Origin: Bacteroidota bacterium
GTDB taxonomy: Bacteria > Bacteroidota > Bacteroidia > Chitinophagales > JADIYW01
Length of the DNA: 64,000 nt
Assembly (NCBI GenBank): GCA_016705125.1
Contig: JADIYW010000013.1
Coordinates: 40,039 to 104,038, forward strand
Direction of reading: 5' to 3'
A program made the translations under genes and the position numbers. The notes under the pieces were generated by a model. That model ran no database searches, was not told the origin of the DNA, and saw only the letters and a program-made list of their open reading frames with translations. Shown one piece after another: positions 26,392 through 33,345 of the stretch (position 1 is its first letter; every line of letters starts with the position of its first letter).

Positions 26392-26554
26392 TTCTTTTTT
26401 TTTATAAAATTACATTTTTTTGAAAGGAATCAAAAAAAAATTAAATTACTTTTTTCAATTAAAAACTTCCTTCTATTTTTCAAAGTCACATTTAAGTAAT
26501 ATTGATTTGTAATTTTTATCCGTATTTTTGAAAATAATTTTTTTAAAAAATATA

Positions 26555-28330
26555 ATGGAACAATACAGAAAAAACCTTTCAACGCTCGAAACGGATTTAA
26601 AGGCAATTAATAAGCAATACAATACATTTGGTTTTATTCGTTTTCTGGTCTTTACCGTTTTTTGTATTTTGGGCTATTACTATTACGTTCAACAAAATAA
26701 CTTATTCGTTTTTGGACTTTTAGGTCTTGTGATTTTATTTATAATTCTGATAAAAAAGCACGATAAAATTGCCTTTAAAAGGGCTTTAATAAATGAAAAA
26801 GTAAATATCAATAAGGCAGAAATTGCTTATCTCAATCAGGAAAAAATTCCCTTTGAAAATGGTGCATTTTTTTCAAATCCTAGTCATCCATATACTTTTG
26901 ACCTAGATATTTTTGGACAAAATTCATTATATCAACACTTAAATAGAACGAGTACTTTTGTAGGTAAAAATAATTTGGCAGAAAAATTATCAACCAATTT
27001 ATCTTCTATACAAATTATTGAAAATCAAAATGCTGTAAAGGAACTTACAGATAAAATGACATGGCGACACCACATTTTGGCACTTGGAAATATTAAAAAG
27101 GATACTCCTGAAAAATATGCTAAACTAATTGCTTGGAGTAAAATGGCGCCTTCTTCTATTTCAAAAATAGTTGTTTTTTTGTCTTATTTGTCTCCTTTGT
27201 CTTTGTTGGTTTCGCTTGCTTTATTTAAAATCCTGAATCTTCCTTTTTTATTGAATATAGCTTCTTATATATTTATTTTTAATATTGGATTGGTTTTAAA
27301 TCATCTAAAACAGATTAAAAAAGAAATAGCAGATTCTGACCAAGTGCATGATATTTTGATGCAATATAGCCTTATTTTAAAGGCGATTGAGGAAGAGTCG
27401 TTTGAAAACACAAAGTTAAATGCGCTAAAACAAAAACTTTCAACTAATCAATTATTGGCAAGTACTCAAATCCAAAAATTATCTGTTTTGGTTTCCAATA
27501 TCAATTCAATTGGTAATGTATTGGGAGCTGCAATTATGAATGGATTTTTTCTTTTTCACCTTCATAATTTATCTAGAATCTATAATTGGAAGAAAGTTTC
27601 AGGTCAATTAATAGAAGAATGGATGGGCATAATTGGCGAATTTGAGGCTTTAAATAGTATTGCTAATTTTTCATTTAATAACCCCGAATTTGTTTTCCCA
27701 AGCCTTAATAACGATTTAAAAATTGAATTTGGAGCCATGGGTCATCCTTTAATATTTAAGGAAAAACGGATTTGTAGCGATGTATCACTTGTAAACCAGA
27801 AATTTATAATTCTGACAGGATCGAATATGTCTGGCAAAAGTACCTTTTTAAGAAGTTTGGGTATGAATATGGTTTTGAGTGGAATTGGTGCGCCTGTATG
27901 TGCTTTGCAAGCCAATGTTCATGCATTGCCATTGTTTATTTCCATGCGCATGTCGGATTCACTTTCGGATGGTGAGTCTTTCTTTTTTGCAGAGGTAAAA
28001 AGGCTAAAAATGATAATGGATCAGTTGGAAAAGTGTGTTTCTTTTGTTTTACTAGATGAAATATTGAGGGGAACGAATTCTGATGATAAACGAAATGGAA
28101 CAATTGAAGTAATAAAAAAGCTGATTTCAAAAAAGGCGATTGGCGCCATTGCAACACACGATTTGGAGGTTTGTGCCACAACGCTTCTATTTCCAGATTA
28201 TCTAGTGAATAAATGCTTTGAAGTAGAAATCGAAAATGATGAATTGGTCTTTGACTATAAACTTCGGGATGGAATTTGTAAAAACAAGAGTGCTTCCTTT
28301 TTGATGAAAAAAATGGAGATAATTGGGTAG
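26555..28330 (+). CDS. membrane-anchored MutS-family ATPase
   Basis: A 591-residue MutS homologue from ATG 26555. It has two hydrophobic segments near the N-terminus (about 28-70), two more in the middle, a helical lever/core region, and a C-terminal MutS ATPase domain. That domain holds Walker A LTGSNMSGKSTFLRSLG, SMRMSDSLSDGESFFFAEV, Walker B VSFVLLDEILRGTNSDD and ATHDLEVC. It lacks the mismatch-recognition domain of MutS1 and the Smr domain of MutS2. This Bacteroidota group is usually annotated only as a DNA mismatch repair protein, and its role is unknown. Confidence 0.9.
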   Translation: MEQYRKNLSTLETDLKAINKQYNTFGFIRFLVFTVFCILGYYYYVQQNNLFVFGLLGLVILFIILIKKHDKIAFKRALINEKVNINKAEIAYLNQEKIPFENGAFFSNPSHPYTFDLDIFGQNSLYQHLNRTSTFVGKNNLAEKLSTNLSSIQIIENQNAVKELTDKMTWRHHILALGNIKKDTPEKYAKLIAWSKMAPSSISKIVVFLSYLSPLSLLVSLALFKILNLPFLLNIASYIFIFNIGLVLNHLKQIKKEIADSDQVHDILMQYSLILKAIEEESFENTKLNALKQKLSTNQLLASTQIQKLSVLVSNINSIGNVLGAAIMNGFFLFHLHNLSRIYNWKKVSGQLIEEWMGIIGEFEALNSIANFSFNNPEFVFPSLNNDLKIEFGAMGHPLIFKEKRICSDVSLVNQKFIILTGSNMSGKSTFLRSLGMNMVLSGIGAPVCALQANVHALPLFISMRMSDSLSDGESFFFAEVKRLKMIMDQLEKCVSFVLLDEILRGTNSDDKRNGTIEVIKKLISKKAIGAIATHDLEVCATTLLFPDYLVNKCFEVEIENDELVFDYKLRDGICKNKSASFLMKKMEIIG

Positions 28331-28522
28331 GGAGGGAAGTCCACAGTCCGCAGTCGACAGACCACAGTAGGATTGAGGTAGATTCAAGGTTTTGTTGTTA
28401 GTTATTTGGTTATTTAGTTTTTGGTTTTTATTCGTTTAACATTTCGAATCATTAGCTAATTCGCAATTATCTCATTCTTTCAGTCTTGATTCTTGACTCT
28501 TGGTTCTATTAATCATTAACCA
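28331..28522. repeat. degenerate word-repeat block, convergent gap
   Basis: Between two convergent genes. It contains words such as CCACAGTCCGCAGTCGACAG, GTTAGTTATTTGGTTATTTAG and ACATTTCGAATCATTAGC. These recur, mostly as reverse complements, at 40834-41005 and 42161-42439. No reading frame. Confidence 0.7.
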
Positions 28523-29317
28523 TTATTTTTTCTTCCTCGCTCCCGGCAGCATCTTTTTCATTAGGTTGCCATTCAAATTGGTGGTGGCTTGACGTGTAAG
28601 GAAGTGTTTTTCAATGCCTATCATTGCCTTATTTACAAAACCAGGAATCACTACCGATTGCTTTCCTAAGCCTTCCAAAGCTTCTTTTACCACTGGGCCG
28701 ACTTCCATGGTCATCCAATTTTTTTTGAGCCCTTTTGTCATTTCAGTAATGGTAAAACCTGGGCAAAGGCAAAGAATATCTACATTTCTATCCTTAAATT
28801 CGTAATTCATGCCTTCTGCTAATTGCAAAACATAAGCTTTGGTGGCGGCATAATGGGTTAAGTATGGCAAGCCCTTAAAACTGGATATTGAACCAGTAAA
28901 AATGATTCCTCCTCCCCCATTTTCGGCCATTTTTTTGGCAAAATGATACGACAAAATAAATGGTGCTATCATATTTAATTTGGTCATTTGAAGGTTTCTT
29001 TCCAAACCACCTCTATAAAAATCGCCTTCGATATTCATTCCTGCATTATTGATTAGCAGTCGCACATCTAAATCTTTTGTAGCCGAAATTATCGTATTTT
29101 CAAATCCATCTGCCGATAAATCGCACTCAATAAATTGGCAGTTTATATTGTAGTCGGCTTCTAATTTCTTAGCCAAAAGTGCCAACCTTTCTGCTCTTCG
29201 TGCCACCAAAATCAAATTGAATCCAAGTGGAGCTAATTGTTTGGCATACTCCTCTCCAATACCGCTGCTGGCTCCGGTTATAATTGCCCAAGGGCCGTAT
29301 TTTTGTAAAAAACTCAT
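28523..29317 (-). CDS. SDR family oxidoreductase
   Basis: A 264-residue short-chain dehydrogenase. N-terminal cofactor motif ITGASSGIGEEYAKQLA with the NADP-type basic residues VARRAERL; NNAG at about residue 90; catalytic Ser in FTGSISSFKG and YxxxK in HYAATKAY. The C-terminal part (VVIPGFVNKAMIGIEK and a basic tail) is of the YqjQ/DltE-like group. The substrate is unknown. It stands alone, convergent with the MutS homologue. Confidence 0.9.
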   Translation of the reverse strand: MSFLQKYGPWAIITGASSGIGEEYAKQLAPLGFNLILVARRAERLALLAKKLEADYNINCQFIECDLSADGFENTIISATKDLDVRLLINNAGMNIEGDFYRGGLERNLQMTKLNMIAPFILSYHFAKKMAENGGGGIIFTGSISSFKGLPYLTHYAATKAYVLQLAEGMNYEFKDRNVDILCLCPGFTITEMTKGLKKNWMTMEVGPVVKEALEGLGKQSVVIPGFVNKAMIGIEKHFLTRQATTNLNGNLMKKMLPGARKKK

Positions 29318-29659
29318 TTGTTTTAAATTTAGATTTCTTGGCTAAAAATAGTTAAAACAATTTATTTTTTTAGGTTTTTTTCTACTATCTTATAAAGACA
29401 AGAAATTAATTTGGAGAATGGATTTTAATTCAAGAAATATTATTGCCGATGGTTTGGAAAACAAAGGCGAATTCAAATAATTTATCCAAAAATCTATAGA
29501 GGCTTTATATAGGGACAAAATAAACAAATTAATAGTTATCAAATAAAAATATTTTTTATAGTTTTAACAACAATTAATTACAATATATTGCCATTTAGAC
29601 TACTTAAGTGCTATCTTTACAAAACAAGAACGTACTTCAAAAATTAAAACAAATATGCC
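29318..29659. other. intergenic region with possible small gene remnant
   Basis: A 342-base AT-rich gap. The only coding-like signal is ATG 29418, open for 20 codons to TAA 29478 and then open in the same frame for 21 more codons to TAA 29544. It looks like a small gene with one stop, but could be chance. TATCTTTA, a one-mismatch -7 box, lies near 29612-29619 before the antitoxin gene. Confidence 0.35.
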
Positions 29660-29929
29660 ATGAATATACAATTAAGGAAATCTAAATTAATTAAACAAAT
29701 TGAGGTAATTGATGATGCGGACATAATTATTGCATTACAGTCAATAATAAAAAATAATACTAAAATTGTTTCTACAAAAAAAACAAAATCACTTATCCAT
29801 CATGGAGCACCACTTCATCAAGATGAATTGATTGAATTGATTGCAGAGGCTGAAAAAAGCAATACCGTTAGCATTGATCAAGCCAAGCAAATGTTACAGC
29901 ATAAAATTAATCAGATTCAACAATTATAA
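29660..29929 (+). CDS. antitoxin of RelE/ParE-type module
   Basis: An 89-residue helical protein with basic N-terminus MNIQLRKSKLIKQIEVIDD and C-terminal helix AEAEKSNTVSIDQAKQMLQHKI. The pattern matches small antitoxins that pair with RelE/ParE toxins in Bacteroidota: an N-terminal part with an IxxIEVIDDxDII repeat, and a C-terminal part that would wrap the toxin. The toxin gene follows after two bases. Assigned by size, order and partner; the family is not one I can name. Confidence 0.75.
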   Translation: MNIQLRKSKLIKQIEVIDDADIIIALQSIIKNNTKIVSTKKTKSLIHHGAPLHQDELIELIAEAEKSNTVSIDQAKQMLQHKINQIQQL

Positions 29930-29931
29930 AG

Positions 29932-30246
29932 ATGCAAATAACCGAAAAAGCAATTAAAGACATTGAAGATATTATGGATTATATTGCTTTTGAGAATCAT
30001 CAACCTATAAATGCCTTAAAAATAGAAAAAGATATTTTTTATACAATTGAAAAAATTGGTAAAAATCCATTTGTCTTTAGACAATGTCCTTATTATCCTA
30101 CCAAAACAAAAATTTATAGGGAAGCTTTTTGCCACAAATGGGCTATTATTTACAAAATAATGGCAGAGCAAGTTACCATCCTTCGTATAATACATAGCTC
30201 AAAATCTAATAAATTCAAAAAATCGGCTTTAAATTCAAAAAATTAA
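29932..30246 (+). CDS. RelE/ParE family toxin
   Basis: A 104-residue protein of the RelE/ParE plasmid-stabilisation fold. MQITEKAIKDIEDIMDYIAFENH gives the long helices, GKNPFVFRQCPYYPTKTKIYREAFCHKWAIIYKI the central sheet, and VTILRIIHSSKSN the last strand with the usual ILRIIH end. It follows the antitoxin by two bases. ParE toxins poison gyrase and RelE toxins cut mRNA; the sequence does not settle which. The module opens a plus-strand accessory stretch. Confidence 0.85.
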   Translation: MQITEKAIKDIEDIMDYIAFENHQPINALKIEKDIFYTIEKIGKNPFVFRQCPYYPTKTKIYREAFCHKWAIIYKIMAEQVTILRIIHSSKSNKFKKSALNSKN

Positions 30247-30336
30247 TCCTAAACTGGTCCAAGTATGGTAAAAATAAAAAAAATGGTTCAAATATTCAGC
30301 TTAGCATATGAATGGTGTACTTGTGCCTTGTAATTA

Positions 30337-30485
30337 CTAAACTTACGAAATATCACTTTTCATTATCCTTGAATTTATATTCTTTGTTCCTTTTTTATAC
30401 AAATATAACCAAAATTTGGTTTATCATACAGCACAAGTACCCCATGCTTTTGGGCTTTGCTGCATAATTTCGCTACTTTGGGGCA
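30337..30485. repeat. dispersed ~150-bp intergenic element, copy B
   Basis: Matches 6823-6970 in the same orientation, with blocks CTTTTTTATACAAATATAA, GCACAAGTACCCCA and GGCTTTGCTGC. It lies 91 bases after a RelE-type toxin gene and fills much of the 377-base gap before the caspase-like gene. No coding frame was found. Confidence 0.7.
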
Positions 30486-30624
30486 AACAACTTTATTTTA
30501 AAGGAAATTTTGGCAAAATAAATCTCCAACTTTTGCTTTTATTATAAAATATTGTAAATTATTTTAGCTTTGTTTTTAAAATTAAATTATTTAAACTTAC
30601 ATTTATAAGACAATTATATTTATT

Positions 30625-32664
30625 ATGAAAAAAATAGCACTCTTACTGGTTTTTGTACTTTTGTCAAATATTGAGTTACTGAAATCACAAACCTATTTTG
30701 AAACACAATGGGTAACCGAAAATATTACTTATACGGGCTTTTGTGTCTATTTTAGTGATGAAGATGCTTTTATGAGAATTAATTTTGTAAAAGACAATCA
30801 ACCTATAATAGCGGAATACAAATGTAAAGGAAAGCAATTTAAAGAAAAGGGATATGATGGTTATTTATTGGATGGAATAGATGCCACCATCATTCAAGGT
30901 GGTGAAGACCAGCAATATAGTGCCGATAATTTTGTTTTTTTTAAAGAAGGTGATGCTTATGGTAAACCCCAAATAATTGATGACCAACGCTTAGATAAAG
31001 ATGAAATCAATTTTTTTGATGTTGCCTATTGGGATGAGGTGTCAAAAGATAAATTCACAAAAAAATATGTTAGACAATTCTTTTTAGAAGAAGAACCGCT
31101 CTATCGCTCGCTGTTGTCAACTAATGTGCAAGAGGAAAACTACAGAATTACTGCTTGTAGTTATGGAAATGATAATTGGGCGATGGTAATGTCGCAAGGT
31201 TCGGGAATTGATGGGCAAACCACCGGACAAGATCCAAATTTTCCGAAAGAATGGATAAAGAAAAACTGGGAAGATGAATATTATATTACTTCGTGTACCT
31301 ATGGTGAAGGGCAATGGTTGGTTGTGATGTCTGAGAGCATCGATTTTAAAAATCAAGCCTATAAAGTGGTTCCAGATTTTCCAACTGATTGGATAAAGGA
31401 AAAATGGGCATTGGATTTTTATATCACTTCAATTGCTTATGGCGATGGACAATGGGCTGTAGTAATGTCGAAAGGAACGGACTATACAGATCAGGAATAT
31501 AAAAAGTATGAAACTTTCCCTACAGAATATATAAAGGCAAGTTGGGATAAGGATTTTTATGTTACAAGCGTGGCTTATGGCGATGGATTGTGGTATGTAA
31601 TTATGTCAAAAAATAGTTGGTTGGAAAATCAAACCTATAAAAAATCGGCTACTTATCCCAAAGATTGGATAATGGAAAAAGGAGCCAATGACTATTTGAT
31701 TAGTAATGTAATTCAGGCGAACAATGAATGGTTGATTGTAATGACGAAAGGATTACAATACACCGGACAAACCCTACATCAAGAAGAAACTTATCCGATG
31801 GATTGGGTAAAAGAAAAATGGAATGTTGCAAATGAGGTTCAGCCAGCACCTACTGTACAAGAGCAAGAACAAGAAGAAGAAGAGGCTGTTTTGGAAGATT
31901 TTGATGATTTAAATAAGGATGTTACCCTACATTTAATAGTAGTAGCGAATACTGCTATCTCAGATATTGGCGAGAGTTGTGAGGTGGATGAAGAAAAGAT
32001 AGTGCGGCAGTTCGAAATAATCAGTGATGAATTAGGAATCAGTTTCGACAAGATTGAAATTGATGATAAATCATTTAACAAAGCTAACGTCGATAAAGCA
32101 GTGGCAAATCTTTCTCCAGAAAATAATGATATCGTCATTTTCTTTTATAGTGGTCATGGTTTTAGATGGAGCAATCAGGTAAGCAAATATCCATTTTTGA
32201 GTATGCGTTATTCAGATTATACGCCCATAAATAATACCACCACCATTTCATTAGAGGAAATATATAATAACCTTAAAATAAAGGGCGCACGGCTTACGAT
32301 GGTGATTGGCGACTGTTGTAATTCCGATATTGGCGTAACCCAAAGAGGTGGAGAAATATCGTTGAGTGGAAAAAATCAGAATGAAGGAAAATTAGCGCGT
32401 TTGCAAGAATTATTTCTAAAAACAAAGGGAAATTATATTATTGCCGCAGCGAGCCCTGGTGAAACCTCCTGTGGAAATGCCGTGGATGGCGGTTATCTTA
32501 CGAGCAGCTTTTTCCAATCACTTAGCCAAGAAACCAGTTTTATGAGTCAGGACCCACCAAGCTGGGAAACGATACTGGATAGAAGTATGAAAACTGCAAG
32601 TTATAAAACCAAAAATTTGAATGGTTGCTCACAACAAAATGGTATTTTTAGGTCTGAAAAATAA
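30625..32664 (+). CDS. secreted caspase-like (C14) protease with five tandem repeats
   Basis: A 679-residue protein with a Sec signal (MKKIALLLVFVLLSNIELLKSQ). After an N-terminal domain, about residues 171-405 hold five copies of a 43-45-residue repeat (pattern YITSxxYGxGQWxVVMSxG, then FPxxWIKExW), of the DUF7477 type. An acidic linker (EQEQEEEEAV) leads to a caspase-fold domain from about 430. The catalytic dyad is visible: His511 in FFYSGHG and Cys565 in IGDCCNSD. Metacaspases cut after Arg/Lys, but specificity here is unknown. Location is periplasmic or extracellular. It sits after a toxin-antitoxin pair and dispersed repeat, with a lipoprotein and a DUF5808 gene downstream. Confidence 0.88.
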   Translation: MKKIALLLVFVLLSNIELLKSQTYFETQWVTENITYTGFCVYFSDEDAFMRINFVKDNQPIIAEYKCKGKQFKEKGYDGYLLDGIDATIIQGGEDQQYSADNFVFFKEGDAYGKPQIIDDQRLDKDEINFFDVAYWDEVSKDKFTKKYVRQFFLEEEPLYRSLLSTNVQEENYRITACSYGNDNWAMVMSQGSGIDGQTTGQDPNFPKEWIKKNWEDEYYITSCTYGEGQWLVVMSESIDFKNQAYKVVPDFPTDWIKEKWALDFYITSIAYGDGQWAVVMSKGTDYTDQEYKKYETFPTEYIKASWDKDFYVTSVAYGDGLWYVIMSKNSWLENQTYKKSATYPKDWIMEKGANDYLISNVIQANNEWLIVMTKGLQYTGQTLHQEETYPMDWVKEKWNVANEVQPAPTVQEQEQEEEEAVLEDFDDLNKDVTLHLIVVANTAISDIGESCEVDEEKIVRQFEIISDELGISFDKIEIDDKSFNKANVDKAVANLSPENNDIVIFFYSGHGFRWSNQVSKYPFLSMRYSDYTPINNTTTISLEEIYNNLKIKGARLTMVIGDCCNSDIGVTQRGGEISLSGKNQNEGKLARLQELFLKTKGNYIIAAASPGETSCGNAVDGGYLTSSFFQSLSQETSFMSQDPPSWETILDRSMKTASYKTKNLNGCSQQNGIFRSEK

Positions 32665-32671
32665 ATTTGGT

Positions 32672-33136
32672 ATGAAACAATTTAAAATATTTTGTATGAA
32701 AAGTCTCATTTTATTATTAGCAATTGTTTCAATTAGTTGCGGCAATTCCAAGCCAATTAAGAAAATGAGAGCAAAAAATATTGTTTTGTATAAAATCTCA
32801 GAAATACCGACGTTACCAGAGGAGCAATTAGCAGGAAAAAAATATGTTTTAGATTATGAAGTGTTTAGTGAATTGAATACAACTATTCAAGAAAAAAGAA
32901 AATTAGAACTTGCATTTGCAAATCAACAAAATTATACAAATGAAAATAGCAAAAAGTGTGTTTTCATGGCTAAATATGCAATTGGTCTGTCTGAAACAAA
33001 TTTTGTCATTGTGAGTTTAAATCCTTGTAGTAAAATAATTGTTGCTGAAAAAACCATGGAGCCCAAATATTATGACCTTGTAAATGGTAACCAAATAGAG
33101 GCTATAATATATACGATAATTAAACCAACCAAATAA
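32672..33136 (+). CDS. hypothetical lipoprotein
   Basis: A 154-residue protein from ATG 32672; ATG 32696 is an alternative. The signal KSLILLLAIVSISCGNS ends in a lipobox Cys. The rest is a small soluble domain with two further Cys (KKCVFMAKYAIG and LNPCSKIIV) that could form a disulfide. The family is not recognised. The gene starts seven bases after the caspase-like gene, so they are probably co-transcribed, and its stop overlaps the next start by one base. Confidence 0.65.
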   Translation: MKQFKIFCMKSLILLLAIVSISCGNSKPIKKMRAKNIVLYKISEIPTLPEEQLAGKKYVLDYEVFSELNTTIQEKRKLELAFANQQNYTNENSKKCVFMAKYAIGLSETNFVIVSLNPCSKIIVAEKTMEPKYYDLVNGNQIEAIIYTIIKPTK

Positions 33137-33327
33137 TGTCTACTCCAAATAAGGAAATTAATCACTACAAATTTGGAATTTTTTATTATAATCCAATCGA
33201 TAGAAGCGTATTTGTACCCAAAAGAATCAAGTATTTAGGCTGGACACTCAATTTTGCTAATCCATTATCTTATGGTATTATAATTGCTATTTTTGCAATT
33301 ATCTTTCTAGTAAAACAATTGGCTTAA
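33136..33327 (+). CDS. DUF5808 family small membrane protein
   Basis: A 63-residue protein. YKFGIFYYNPIDRSVFVPKR followed by GWTLNFANPLSY is the DUF5808 signature, and one membrane segment (about 46-60) ends it. The family has no known function; in many genomes the same motif is attached to larger SdpI-like membrane proteins. The ATG overlaps the stop of the lipoprotein gene, and the gene is convergent with valS. Confidence 0.8.
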   Translation: MSTPNKEINHYKFGIFYYNPIDRSVFVPKRIKYLGWTLNFANPLSYGIIIAIFAIIFLVKQLA

Positions 33328-33345
33328 TTTCAAAACAAAATAAAT

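Noticed and set aside
30337..30485. The dispersed element as an insertion sequence
   Set aside because: No transposase frame, target-site duplication or clear terminal inverted repeats could be seen; it is listed only as a repeat.
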